NCBI GenBank assembly: GCA_008107755.1
Contig: VIRH01000109.1
Location: 124,001 to 188,000, forward strand
Source: Rhodobacterales bacterium
Lineage (GTDB): Bacteria; Pseudomonadota; Alphaproteobacteria; Rhizobiales; Stappiaceae
DNA: 64,000 nt
Reading direction: 5' to 3'
The position numbers and the translations under genes are program-made. Shown here piece by piece: positions 52,717-61,846 of the stretch. Numbering within the stretch: position 1 is the first letter of the stretch; each line of letters opens with the position of its first letter. The notes beneath the pieces are model-generated. The model saw only the letters and a program-made list of their open reading frames with translations. It had not been told where the DNA came from and searched no databases.

Positions 52717-53193
52717 ATGATAAAATTAGATCAAACTGATTGCCGCATTCTGACGGAACTCCAGCGCGATGCATCTCAGTCGCAACGGGAGCTCGCCGAC
52801 AAGGTCGGGCTCTCCCAGAACGCCTGCTGGCGCCGCCTCAAGGCTCTGGAGGCTGACAACGCCATCCGTCGCCGGACAGTGCTCTTGAACCGCGAGCATC
52901 TCGGTGCCGGTCTTGTCGTGATCATGATGATCCGCACGCGTCATCATTCGCTGAGCTGGCTGACGACATTCCGAAAACACGTCTCGTCAATCCCCGACGT
53001 GGTCGATTTCTACCGGATCGGCGGGGACTACGATTACCTGATCAAGGTCGTGACCAACGACATGGGCAGTTACGACAAGATCTACCAGCGGCTGATTTCC
53101 GAAGTTGAGCTTGAAAACGTGACATCCTATTTCGCCATGGAAGCGATCGAGGAACAGCGGCCGATTCCGCTTTTCCGGACAGACGGAAAATAA
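52717..53193 (+). CDS. Lrp/AsnC-family regulator
   Basis: Regulator of 158 residues. N-terminal helix-turn-helix: DCRILTELQRDASQSQRELA then DKVGLSQNACWRRLKALEAD; C-terminal RAM ligand domain with VVDFYRIGGDYDYLIKVVTN. Lrp proteins respond to amino acids, so this one likely senses an amino acid tied to the divergent ten-gene unit. The short AT-rich intergenic region (52665-52716) must hold both promoters. Start: ATG at 52717. Confidence 0.93.
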   Translation: MIKLDQTDCRILTELQRDASQSQRELADKVGLSQNACWRRLKALEADNAIRRRTVLLNREHLGAGLVVIMMIRTRHHSLSWLTTFRKHVSSIPDVVDFYRIGGDYDYLIKVVTNDMGSYDKIYQRLISEVELENVTSYFAMEAIEEQRPIPLFRTDGK

Positions 53194-53383
53194 GCCGCCT
53201 CAAGCTCTGCCACCAGAGTTAACCAGCCCGCGTCGCCGGTGCAGCAAAGCGCACAAACCGCTAGGTCAAATGCGCCTGTGATGCCTCCCCTGCGCCCGGC
53301 TTTTTCTCGACGTTCCCCTGCCCGCCAGAACATCTCACTCTCTAACGCACCGAATTTGCAGCGACTTTCGTCGCAATTAATAC

Positions 53384-53412
53384 TTGACTCTAAATATCAA
53401 GTTTTAATATCT
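53384..53412 (+). promoter_or_regulatory. Iron-responsive operator (IRO/RirA type) overlapping a promoter
   Basis: TGA-N9-TCA at 53385-53399 matches the rhizobial IRO consensus and sits inside a longer inverted repeat CTTGA...TCAAG (53383-53401). It overlaps a good -35 (TTGACT, 53384-53389) with a 17-base spacer to ATATCT (53407-53412). Binding by RirA in iron-replete cells would block the promoter. The start of the TonB receptor gene lies 115 bases downstream; the rest of 53194-53526 shows nothing recognised. Confidence 0.7.
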
Positions 53413-53526
53413 GTGTCTGACGAAGCGCCGAATTCACGCGCCGTTCGTCAACAGCCAGCCCTCCGCGAGCAAATCACGTCTTGATCCCGGCCAGAGCCTC
53501 GCTCCGGCCGCAGGGGAGTATTTTCC

Positions 53527-55848
53527 ATGTCCGACCGCACGAGGCTGAATGGCCTCAAGCTGGCAACCGCCGTTGCCGGCTGTGCCCTTCTGTGTGCCCA
53601 GCAAGGCGCGCAGGCACAGCAAGCCCAGACAACTCAGCTTCCCGAGACGGAAGCCGCACCTGCCGAAACGCGCCCGCAGGAGACTTCCGCGTCCCCGGCC
53701 GATGAAGGCACTGTTCTGCTTGATACGATCACCGTCGTTGCAGGCCGGCAGCCGACCACCGTTCTCGAAGTTCCCGGCAACGTCACGGTCGTGAGGGAGG
53801 AGGACCTGCAGAAATACGGCATCTACGACATGCAGGAACTCACGCGGTACATCCCCGGCGTGACCGTCGACCGGCAGACGAGCGCGACCGATCCCTTCAA
53901 CACCTTCAATGGCTTCAACATCCGCGGCGTCGGCGGAAACCGTGTGCTGATGCTGTCGGACGGCTCGCGCATCGCTGAAAGCATCACCGACGGGACACGG
54001 GATTACCTCGATTTCAATTTCGTGCGCCAGGTCGATGTGGTGCGCGGTCCTGCGTCGGTGCTCTGGGGCGCAGATGCGCTTGGTGGTGTCGTTGCCGTCG
54101 AGACACTGGACCCGGAAGACCTGCTCCAGGGTCGGACAATGGGCGGCCAGGGACGGCTCGCCTATGACACGTTCAACAAATACGCCAACGCCTCCGGCGC
54201 CGTTGCCTTCCGTTTCAGCGACACGCTGTCCACCATGCTCGCGATTTCGCGTTACACCAACAGCGAGCCAACCCTTTCCAATGCCCGCGCCGATGGCGGC
54301 GTCTACGGGTGTCCGAGGGATTTCTCGGCCGGCCAGTTGCCCTGCAACAAGTTCGATCCGACGCATACGGAAGGAATTCGCGGCCTTGCAAAGGCGGTCT
54401 GGGAACCGACGAATGAACACCGGTTCGAACTGTCTGCGGATCTCATGCAGCGCAACACCGACGTCGACTACACCAACGGGCTGGGTCCCCAGACCAGTGG
54501 CGACTACGTCAACGACTACGACCGTTTTCTCGATCTCAGCCGCAACCGCTATGCGCTGGAACACACCTGGACGCCGGAGTCGCGCCTGCTCGACGAACTC
54601 AAGACGGTCGTCGCCTATGCGCCGCATACATATGATCGTACCGGCAAGAAGTCCGGCCAGACCTCCGGCGGCGACGACTTTCGCACCGATGACCTTCTGA
54701 AATACACCGAGGATTTCTACGAGCTGGATATCCAGGCGACGAAGACCCTCGAAACGGGGCCCCTCGCCCATGAGCTGACCTTCGGCTTTGATGGCGATTA
54801 TACCGCCCTCGATTACAGCCGCATCGATCGGACACTCAATTTCACGACCGGCGTCTCATCGGAAACCCGCGGCGGCGGCTTCAACTTCGCGAATTCGAAC
54901 ACGACGCGGGCGGACGTCTACCTGCAGGATGTCATCGGTCTTTTCGATGATTCACTCGAGATCACGCCGGGCGTGCGCTTTGCCACCTATCGCATCGAAC
55001 CGGAACCGGATGACGACTACCAACTCGTTCCGGGGTCGGAGCCGAGGGTGCGCGAGGACACCGCTTTTCTGAAAAGCCTCAGCGCGCTTTACCGCATCGA
55101 CAACACCTGGTCGATCTGGGGCAAGTACGGTGAAGGCTTCAAGATGCCGACGGCACAGCAGCTCTATACCTCGCTTCCGGGCACTTTTTTCGACCTGACC
55201 CCGGCCCCCGATCTTGATCCTGAACGGGTCAGGAGCGTCGAGGCCGGCGTCCGGGCCCAGATCGACCGGGGCTATGTTTCCGTGACCGGCTTTTACGCCG
55301 ACTACACCGACTTCATAGAGAGCTTCTACAATCCGCCCGGCACGTCGGAATACACCTACCGGAACCTTTCGTCCGTGGAAGTATGGGGCGTCGAGATGGA
55401 GGGTGCATACGAGCTCACCGACACGCTGACCGCGACCGGCCGCCTTTCCTGGCAGCAAGGCGTCGAAAAGGCCTCGGCCGACTCCGATACCGTGCCCCAC
55501 ACCCTGCCGCCGCTGACGGCGATCGTCGGGCTCAGCTACGTGATCCCGGACTACAACCTCAGTTTCGAAGCGGTCACCACACTGGCGAGCCCGGTCTACG
55601 AGGTGTCCGATGCCGACAGCTTCAAGCCCGGCGGATATGCGCTGCTCGATGTGTTCGGCAGCTGGCAGTTCACCGAAATGGCAAGTCTCGACTTCGGCGT
55701 GAAGAACGTTTTCGACACCCGCTATTTCGAGGCTTCAGCCGCCGGGCGGACACTGACGCCGACGAGCAGCGTTGCGCGCCAGAACCCGCTGGAACTTCAG
55801 ACAGGCCCGGGACGGACGTTCTCCGCATCCCTCAACATAAAGTTCTGA
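53527..55848 (+). CDS. TonB-dependent outer-membrane receptor (haem/iron-compound type)
   Basis: Receptor of 773 residues. Signal peptide LKLATAVAGCALLCAQQGAQ with cleavage near AQA-Q; TonB box DTITVVAG near residue 70; plug domain with PGNVTVVREEDLQKYGIYDM and FNIRGVGGNRVLMLSDGSRI; 22-strand barrel ending in Phe (SLNIKF). In the region where haem receptors have FRAP and NPNL it reads EGFKMPTAQQL and PDLDPERVRSVEAG, a recognisable variant of the haemoglobin/haem receptor family. Controlled by an iron box and followed by three coupled genes. Confidence 0.9.
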   Translation: MSDRTRLNGLKLATAVAGCALLCAQQGAQAQQAQTTQLPETEAAPAETRPQETSASPADEGTVLLDTITVVAGRQPTTVLEVPGNVTVVREEDLQKYGIYDMQELTRYIPGVTVDRQTSATDPFNTFNGFNIRGVGGNRVLMLSDGSRIAESITDGTRDYLDFNFVRQVDVVRGPASVLWGADALGGVVAVETLDPEDLLQGRTMGGQGRLAYDTFNKYANASGAVAFRFSDTLSTMLAISRYTNSEPTLSNARADGGVYGCPRDFSAGQLPCNKFDPTHTEGIRGLAKAVWEPTNEHRFELSADLMQRNTDVDYTNGLGPQTSGDYVNDYDRFLDLSRNRYALEHTWTPESRLLDELKTVVAYAPHTYDRTGKKSGQTSGGDDFRTDDLLKYTEDFYELDIQATKTLETGPLAHELTFGFDGDYTALDYSRIDRTLNFTTGVSSETRGGGFNFANSNTTRADVYLQDVIGLFDDSLEITPGVRFATYRIEPEPDDDYQLVPGSEPRVREDTAFLKSLSALYRIDNTWSIWGKYGEGFKMPTAQQLYTSLPGTFFDLTPAPDLDPERVRSVEAGVRAQIDRGYVSVTGFYADYTDFIESFYNPPGTSEYTYRNLSSVEVWGVEMEGAYELTDTLTATGRLSWQQGVEKASADSDTVPHTLPPLTAIVGLSYVIPDYNLSFEAVTTLASPVYEVSDADSFKPGGYALLDVFGSWQFTEMASLDFGVKNVFDTRYFEASAAGRTLTPTSSVARQNPLELQTGPGRTFSASLNIKF

Positions 55849-55852
55849 TGCG

Positions 55853-57610
55853 ATGCGTGTCATCCTGAAGCGGATCTTCACCCTGACGCGTCTTGCCGCG
55901 TCAGGGCCCGGCTCCTGGTACGGCTACTTGCTTTATGCGGTGGTCCTTGCCTTCCAGTTCGCCGAAGTCTGGGTGGCCGTGAAGATGATTGCCTGGAGCA
56001 AGACCTTTTTCGATGCGTTGGAACTGCGTGATGCAGCAACCGCGCTGACGGAGATGGGACATTTTGCAATTCTTGTCGGCGCGTCCTCCGCCTGTCATCT
56101 GGCGAGCGACTGGCTGCGCAAGCGGCTGCTCCTGTTCCTGCGCCAACGGCTGACGGAACGGGTCGAGGATGCCTGGCTCTCCGAGAAGACCTACTGGCAC
56201 CTGCGTCCGGGATATTCCCCCGAACCGGTCGACAACCCGGACCAGCGCATCGCTCAGGACTGTCGCCTCTTCGTGGAGCGCCTGCTTATCGAGACGCTCG
56301 ACCTGACGACGAACATCGTCGCGCTGGTCTCCTATGTCGCCGTGCTCTGGTCGCTGTCGTCGTTTCCGCTGGCCTTTCCGCTTTTTGGCTTCGATGTGGT
56401 CATTCCGCGCTACATGGTCTGGGCTGCGTTTCTCTACGTTGCGCTGTCCAGTGTCGTCACTCATCTGCTTGGGCGGCCGATCAAGAACCTCGTCTTCGCT
56501 CAGGAGAAGCGCGAGGCCAATTTCCGTCACGCCCTGATCCAGATCCGGGAAAGCGCGGACGAAATCGCCCAGGCCTCGGGAGAAACCGCGGAGCGCCGCC
56601 GGCTGGACGGACGTTTCGAAGCCATCCGCCAGAACTGGTTCCGGCTGATCAATGCCGAACTTGTGCTTGGCCTGTTCGTCCGGCCGTATTTTTCGACAGT
56701 CTTGCGGATACCGACCTTTCTGGCCCTGCCGGCCTTTTTCGCCGGAGCCATCACACTGGGCGGTCTGATGCAGCTTGCCTCGGCATTCTCCCGCGTCACA
56801 TCGACCATGAGCTGGTTCATCTTCTCGTATCGGGATCTTGCCGAATTTGCGGCTGTTTCCGAGCGGCTCGATCTGTTGCTGAAGGCTTCAACTGCGCACC
56901 CGCCGACGCCCGATGTGCCGCGCGAGGTTCGGCATGGAAAGTCCGGCACGAAAGGACTGCGGATTTCCGGCCTGACCCTGACCACGCCCCAGGGCAAGAG
57001 CCTTGCGCCGGTTCCCGACGTCCAGCTTTCGCCAGGCGAGGCCCTTTGGGTGGAAGGTCCGTCCGGGATCGGCAAGAGCACGTTCCTGTCGGCCCTGTCC
57101 GGGCTCTGGCCCTATGGCAAGGGCCAGATCGACCTGCCTGAAACGACCCTTCTGGCGCTGCCCCAGGTTCCAAGGGTTTTTCCGGAAGGGCTTTCCCATG
57201 CGGCGACCTACCCGCTGGATCCGGCCTCAGTCGGCCGGGATGCGGTCGAGGCCGCGCTCACCCGGGTTGGTCTGCATCATCGTCTTTCCGCGCTCGATCT
57301 ACCCGAAGCCGAGGGCTACGCCGGACTTTCGGTCGGCGAGCGGCAGCGGCTCGCCCTTGCGCGCGTGCTTGTCGCCCGGCCCGGACTGCTCGTTCTCGAT
57401 GAGGCGACCAGTGCGCTGGATGCGGAGAGCGAGGCCACGCTGCTCGCGCTTCTGCGCCGCGAATTGCCGGAGGCCATCATCGTCTGCGCCGCTCATCGCG
57501 CGCCGGCCGGGCTCGGTACGTTCAAGACCATTTCCCTCGGACCAAAGGAAGCTTCTGCATCTTCCGCAGTCCACCCTTTTCCAACGTTGCAATCTGGAGC
57601 ATTCGCATGA
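55853..57610 (+). CDS. Fused ABC transporter, permease plus ATPase (SbmA/YddA-like)
   Basis: Inner-membrane protein of 585 residues: an ABC_membrane_2-type domain (residues 1-340, with WYGYLLYAVVLAFQFAEVWV and YWHLRPGYSPEPVDNPDQRI then AQDCRLFVERL, the PDQRI block being diagnostic) and a C-terminal ATPase (Walker A GPSGIGKSTF, signature LSVGERQRLALARV, Walker B LLVLDEATSALD, switch His in AAHRAP). Relatives import vitamin B12, peptides or siderophore-like molecules in exporter-fold form. Four bases after the receptor gene and overlapping the next by ATGA, so it probably moves the receptor's ligand onward. Confidence 0.9.
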   Translation: MRVILKRIFTLTRLAASGPGSWYGYLLYAVVLAFQFAEVWVAVKMIAWSKTFFDALELRDAATALTEMGHFAILVGASSACHLASDWLRKRLLLFLRQRLTERVEDAWLSEKTYWHLRPGYSPEPVDNPDQRIAQDCRLFVERLLIETLDLTTNIVALVSYVAVLWSLSSFPLAFPLFGFDVVIPRYMVWAAFLYVALSSVVTHLLGRPIKNLVFAQEKREANFRHALIQIRESADEIAQASGETAERRRLDGRFEAIRQNWFRLINAELVLGLFVRPYFSTVLRIPTFLALPAFFAGAITLGGLMQLASAFSRVTSTMSWFIFSYRDLAEFAAVSERLDLLLKASTAHPPTPDVPREVRHGKSGTKGLRISGLTLTTPQGKSLAPVPDVQLSPGEALWVEGPSGIGKSTFLSALSGLWPYGKGQIDLPETTLLALPQVPRVFPEGLSHAATYPLDPASVGRDAVEAALTRVGLHHRLSALDLPEAEGYAGLSVGERQRLALARVLVARPGLLVLDEATSALDAESEATLLALLRRELPEAIIVCAAHRAPAGLGTFKTISLGPKEASASSAVHPFPTLQSGAFA

Positions 57611-58290
57611 CCACCACCGGAAAACGCGTTCGGCTGACGGCCGACACCTTTTACATTCTCTCCCTCCTGCCGAAACTCGACCGCCTGATGCTGGCGGTGC
57701 GCAAGAACGGATTTCTCTATGAGCGCCTCGGTTTCGTGGACTCTGTCGAGGAGATGGACGGGACCGTCAAGGTGAGCGGCCCCGGCCATGACGCGGAGAT
57801 CAACATCGCGGCGCTGGACAACGTCGAGTACGACACGTGCAACGAGATGCGGGGCAAGATCTATCCGCGGCTGGATTTCATCGGCAAGGATGGCGAGATC
57901 GCCTTTTCAGTTGTCGGTCTGGAGGGGCTGGAGCCTTTTGAGCAATTGCTTTCGACCGAAGAGGCCACTCAAGTGGACAAGAAACCCCGCGCCGCTTCGG
58001 ACGGTGAAGAACCGGATCTGGAAGCCGACCCTGCCGGACCGTATCTGAATTCCCTGCCGGGCACGGGCGATGTGACGGTCCGCGTCACGACAAATGCCGT
58101 AACACAAGCCTGGACCGGCGAAGTGGAGAAGGTGCTGCCCATGGGCGGCTGCTTCAACATCATCACCAAGACCTTCCACCTGCATCTGCCGGGCGGCATC
58201 CTCGCCGGATGGGAAGAGGACGGCGCACGGCATCACGCCAAACTGCCTGGCGGCGAACCGGGCGGTCTCACGGTGGAGCTGCAGCCGTGA
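57607..58290 (+). CDS. Unknown protein of the iron operon, HutX/HemS-like in part
   Basis: Cytoplasmic protein of 227 residues without signal peptide. Residues 20-120 (LPKLDRLMLAVRKNGFLYER then INIAALDNVEYDTCNEMRGK and LDFIGKDGEIAFSVVGLEGL) follow the strand pattern of haem-handling HutX/ChuX/HemS proteins, seen by eye and not proven. A Glu/Asp linker (DGEEPDLEADPAGP) leads to a second beta-rich part with MGGCFNIITKTFHLHLPGGI. Overlaps with both neighbours (ATGA, GTGA) tie it to the ABC and ChaN-like proteins; a haem trafficking or degrading role fits. Confidence 0.55.
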   Translation: MTTTGKRVRLTADTFYILSLLPKLDRLMLAVRKNGFLYERLGFVDSVEEMDGTVKVSGPGHDAEINIAALDNVEYDTCNEMRGKIYPRLDFIGKDGEIAFSVVGLEGLEPFEQLLSTEEATQVDKKPRAASDGEEPDLEADPAGPYLNSLPGTGDVTVRVTTNAVTQAWTGEVEKVLPMGGCFNIITKTFHLHLPGGILAGWEEDGARHHAKLPGGEPGGLTVELQP

Positions 58291-59087
58291 CCCCCGGCAC
58301 ATGGATCGCCCCGCACACCGGCGAACGATTGGATCACGGCGCGGTCATGAAGATGGCGGCGGCCGCGAACGTCGTGCTTCTCGGCGAGCGTCACGACAGG
58401 GCCGCGCAGCACCGTTGGCAGCTGCATGTTCTCGCCGGGCTTCTGGCGCTGAGGCAAGATATTGCCGTTGGATACGAGATGTTCCCGAAACGCCTTGATC
58501 CGGTTCTGGCCCGCTGGAGCAGTGGCGCGCTTGACGAGGAAGCCTTCCTGGATGCTGCCGAGTGGGGCACCGTCTGGGGATTTCCGGCGGACCTTTATCT
58601 GCCCCTCTTCCGGTTCTGCCGCCAGTTCCGGCTCCCGATGCACGGGCTCAATTGCCGGCGGTCACTGGTCACGGAGGTCGGAAAGGATGGGTGGGAGGCC
58701 ATCTCCGAGGAGGACCGGGATGACGTCACGCCGGCCCTGCCGGCGACATCCGCCTACCGCCGGTTCCTGTTCGACTACACCGGCGGCGGCTCTGCGAACC
58801 GGAAAGCGACGAACCCGGACGATCCGGCCTTCGATCGCTTCGTGCGCGCCCAGCAGGTCTGGGACCGAGCCTTTGCCTGCCGGATTGCCGACATCCGGCA
58901 GCGGGAGCGACCGCCCCTTGTTGCCGGCATCATCGGGCGCGGACATCTTGAGTTCGGTCATGGCACGCCGGCGCAGCTCAGGGACCTCGGTGTCGACCGC
59001 GTGGTGGTTCTTTTGCCGCATACGGACAGCCGGCCACCTGCGCCGGGCCTCGCCGACGCGGTCTTCTGCATCGATCCGCAAGAGTGA
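58287..59087 (+). CDS. ChaN-like haem-binding protein (Cofac_haem_bdg family)
   Basis: 266 residues from a GTG at 58287 overlapping the previous stop (GTGA). The family hallmark is VVLLGERHDRAAQHRWQLHV with GYEMFPKRLDPVL and ADLYLPLFRFCRQF, and a late GIIGRGHLEFGHGTP. ChaN of Campylobacter is a haem-binding lipoprotein regulated by iron; this one lacks a lipobox and signal, so it may be cytoplasmic. Last gene of the iron-box operon; its end meets the convergent oxidoreductase gene after 26 bases. Confidence 0.85.
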   Translation: MTPGTWIAPHTGERLDHGAVMKMAAAANVVLLGERHDRAAQHRWQLHVLAGLLALRQDIAVGYEMFPKRLDPVLARWSSGALDEEAFLDAAEWGTVWGFPADLYLPLFRFCRQFRLPMHGLNCRRSLVTEVGKDGWEAISEEDRDDVTPALPATSAYRRFLFDYTGGGSANRKATNPDDPAFDRFVRAQQVWDRAFACRIADIRQRERPPLVAGIIGRGHLEFGHGTPAQLRDLGVDRVVVLLPHTDSRPPAPGLADAVFCIDPQE

Positions 59088-59113
59088 CCGCATGCGCTCC
59101 GGCTGCTGCTGCC

Positions 59114-60112
59114 TTAAAGGTCCAGAAGTCCGATCATCCGTTCCAGATTACTCATGGCCCGGACGCCGTCTTCGATCGTCGGGGCAGCACTCTCCTCTCC
59201 GCGAAGGGCGGCGGCAACGTCACGAATGAGAGCGTTGTAGCCCTTGTGATCCTCGTTGGCCGCTGCCGTGAAATTCGGCGTCCAGCAGAGCGTGTCGCAG
59301 GCGGGGTCAAGCGTTGCCGAAGCGTCGTCCGCCTTGAAGGGTGGATCGCGGTAGAATGCGACATTGATGACGTTGTCGATTTCCACCCGCACATGGTCGC
59401 CCATCACCTGGATCGCCTCCATCGGCGTTCCACGCGACTGCACTGTGCCCATCACGACGGTGCCGATGGCCCCGTTGTTGCAGGTGAAATTCAGGTGGAA
59501 CAGCAGTTTGCCCGGCTGCGGCACAATTTTCCGGACAGACATCTCATCGAAGTCCGCCCTCGCGAACCAGGGTATCAGATCCATATAGTGGACGCAGTGA
59601 TGCAGGAAGAAGCCGCTGTAATCGACCTCGCCGACGAAATAGGTCGGCGCGGTCATGTAGGTGCCGGTCACACCGAGGACCGGACCGAAGTCGCCGCCGC
59701 GCACGATATTGCCGGCGATCTTGTTGCCGGTTGAATAGCGTTTCATGAAGCCGACGAGGACCGGCTTGCCGGCAGCTTTCGAGGCCGCGGCGATCTCGCT
59801 GGCGCCCTCCAGCGTCTTTGCCGGCGGCTTTTCCAGAAAAACGGGCAGCCCGCGCTCGAGCGCCGCAATGGAGGCGACGCGGTGCAGGTCCGGGCCGACC
59901 GCCATGCATACGGCGTCGAGCCCCTTGTGATCGAGAAGCCTGTTGAAGTCGCTATAGGTCGCCTCCGCCCCATACTGCCAGGCGGCAGAGGCGGCGGCGG
60001 CTTCGTTGACGTCGCAGACGGCGGCAATGCGCATGTCGTTGCGGCCGAGCTGCGGCATGAGCATCTGGGTCGCGTGGCGGCCGCAGCCGATCCAGCCGAT
60101 ATTGAGGGTCAT
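59114..60112 (-). CDS. Gfo/Idh/MocA-family oxidoreductase
   Basis: NAD(P)-dependent sugar or polyol dehydrogenase of 332 residues. Rossmann motif [18 protein letters not shown] at the N-terminus; the family EKP motif in [30 protein letters not shown] holds the catalytic-type Lys region and [13 protein letters not shown] the Asp/His motif. Inositol, scyllo-inositol, glucose or 3-keto sugar derivatives are typical substrates. ATGA overlap with the epimerase-like gene; last gene of the right-hand sugar operon. Confidence 0.92.
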   Translation of the reverse strand: MTLNIGWIGCGRHATQMLMPQLGRNDMRIAAVCDVNEAAAASAAWQYGAEATYSDFNRLLDHKGLDAVCMAVGPDLHRVASIAALERGLPVFLEKPPAKTLEGASEIAAASKAAGKPVLVGFMKRYSTGNKIAGNIVRGGDFGPVLGVTGTYMTAPTYFVGEVDYSGFFLHHCVHYMDLIPWFARADFDEMSVRKIVPQPGKLLFHLNFTCNNGAIGTVVMGTVQSRGTPMEAIQVMGDHVRVEIDNVINVAFYRDPPFKADDASATLDPACDTLCWTPNFTAAANEDHKGYNALIRDVAAALRGEESAAPTIEDGVRAMSNLERMIGLLDL

Positions 60113-60996
60113 TGGGAGAGCTCCGCCATGGCAAGGCTGGAGCGGATCAGCGCCAGCCCGTTTTTCAGTTTTTCGCTTTCGTCTTCGCGCGGAGCCCGCC
60201 AGTGGGCGATCGGCAGGCCGACACGCTCATCGTCGCGCCGGAAGGGTTCGAGCGAGATCGGACCGGCGTAACGCACCTCCGCCAGCGCGCGCATGATCGC
60301 GGTCCAGTCGAGATGACCGGTTCCCGGAAAACCGCGGTGGTTTTCATTCGCCTGGAAATGTACCAGCCGGTCATCCGTCATCCGGATCGCATCGGGAATG
60401 GAGCGCTCCTCCATGTTCATGTGGAAGGTATCCAGCATGACGCCGAGGCCTTTGCTCGCCACCGCATCGACGACCTCGATCGCCTGGGCAGTGGTGGAGA
60501 CGATGTCGGTCTCGAAGCGGTTGAGCGGTTCCAGGCCGAAGACGCAGCCGGCGGAATGCGCCACCGGTGCGACCGCGCCCAAACCGTCGATGGTGCGCTT
60601 TGCCCGTTCCGCGATGTCCTCGTCGGTTCGCGGCACCGGCGGTCGGCCTGCGAAGACCATTGGCTCGCCGTAGAGCGGCCCGCCGATGATTTTCGCGCCG
60701 ACTGCATTGGCGACCTCGACGCAAAGCTTCAGGTAGTCGAGCCCGCCCTGACGCGCGGTTGCCTCGCCGCTCGCGATGGAGCGCTGCGGATTGACGCGTG
60801 CGGCGAGCACGACATCGAGGCCGGCGTCGTCGAGCGCCCTGCGGGTCGTGGCGAGATCAAGGTTGTCTTCCGGTTCCGGGACGAGCAGTTCGACGAAGTC
60901 GAAGCCCAGCGCCTTGATCTTTTCGAAGAGTGGCAGATCCTTGCCCGTGAAGGGGCGAATGAACTGCATGGAGATGATGCCGATCGGATTTTTCAC
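60109..60996 (-). CDS. Sugar isomerase/epimerase, D-tagatose 3-epimerase-like
   Basis: TIM-barrel enzyme of 295 residues. The metal-binding Glu-Asp-His-Glu set of ketose 3-epimerases appears as [43 protein letters not shown] and ISLEPF, very close to D-psicose/D-tagatose epimerases (Glu in EPLNRFE, Asp in LDTFHMN). It would convert an imported ketose or 3-keto sugar for the adjacent dehydrogenase. Twenty bases after the permease gene upstream. Confidence 0.9.
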   Translation of the reverse strand: MKNPIGIISMQFIRPFTGKDLPLFEKIKALGFDFVELLVPEPEDNLDLATTRRALDDAGLDVVLAARVNPQRSIASGEATARQGGLDYLKLCVEVANAVGAKIIGGPLYGEPMVFAGRPPVPRTDEDIAERAKRTIDGLGAVAPVAHSAGCVFGLEPLNRFETDIVSTTAQAIEVVDAVASKGLGVMLDTFHMNMEERSIPDAIRMTDDRLVHFQANENHRGFPGTGHLDWTAIMRALAEVRYAGPISLEPFRRDDERVGLPIAHWRAPREDESEKLKNGLALIRSSLAMAELSQ

Positions 60997-61015
60997 GATG
61001 GTTTTCCTAAAGGTT

Positions 61016-61846
61016 TCAGCCCTTGACCGCGCCCTGGGTCAATCCGCTGATCAGGCGCTTCTGGACGATGAGGAAGAGGACGGTCGCCGGCATTGCGCCG
61101 ACGATGCCGCCTGCGGTGAGAAGGCCCCATTCCACTTCGTATTCGCCGATGAGCGTCTGGATCGCGACAGTGATCGGACGGACGTTTCGCCCGCCGAGCG
61201 TGAGCGCATAGAGGTATTCGTTCCAGGCGGTGATGAAGATGTAGATGCCGGTTGCGATGATGCCTGGCGTGCACAGCGGCAGCACAACCCGCCAAAGCGC
61301 ACCGAGCCGGCTGCAGCCGTCGGTCATCGCCGCCTCGTCCAGCGATTTCGGGATGCCGTTCATGTAGCTGGTCATCATCCAGACCGAGAACGGAATCGCG
61401 ACGGTCGCATTGGCAATGATCAGCGCGAGATGCGTATCAAGGATGCCGAGAACCCGCATCAGAACGAATAGCGGCAGGATCAGCAGCACGACCGGGAACA
61501 TGTTGATCACGAGAAACTGCATGAGCAGGTAGCGCTTGCCGCGGAACGAGAAGCGGGAGAAGGAATAGGCGGCGGTCACGCTCAGCGTCAGGCCGACGAT
61601 CACCGTTCCCCCGGCAATGATGAAGGAGTGGATCAGGTTGGTGAGAAAACCGACGGTCGAAAACAGCCGGATATAGTTTTCCAGCGTCGCGCCGACGAGC
61701 CCCGGCCCTTCGGTGAAGAGCCGGCTTTCCGGCGTCACCGATGTGAGCAGCATCCAGAGATACGGACCAAGCGTGAACGTGAGAATCAGGACCATCGGCA
61801 GATCGACGGTCAGGATCCGGCGGAGTTTGGATTTGCGGCCAACCAT
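61016..61846 (-). CDS. Carbohydrate ABC transporter permease (MalG family)
   Basis: Membrane subunit of 276 residues with six segments ([20 protein letters not shown] at the start). The EAA loop reads [20 protein letters not shown]. It overlaps the MalF-like gene by one base (61846) and precedes the epimerase gene. No ATPase gene is seen in the window; one may lie elsewhere or the general MsmK/UgpC-type ATPase may serve. Confidence 0.94.
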   Translation of the reverse strand: MVGRKSKLRRILTVDLPMVLILTFTLGPYLWMLLTSVTPESRLFTEGPGLVGATLENYIRLFSTVGFLTNLIHSFIIAGGTVIVGLTLSVTAAYSFSRFSFRGKRYLLMQFLVINMFPVVLLILPLFVLMRVLGILDTHLALIIANATVAIPFSVWMMTSYMNGIPKSLDEAAMTDGCSRLGALWRVVLPLCTPGIIATGIYIFITAWNEYLYALTLGGRNVRPITVAIQTLIGEYEVEWGLLTAGGIVGAMPATVLFLIVQKRLISGLTQGAVKG

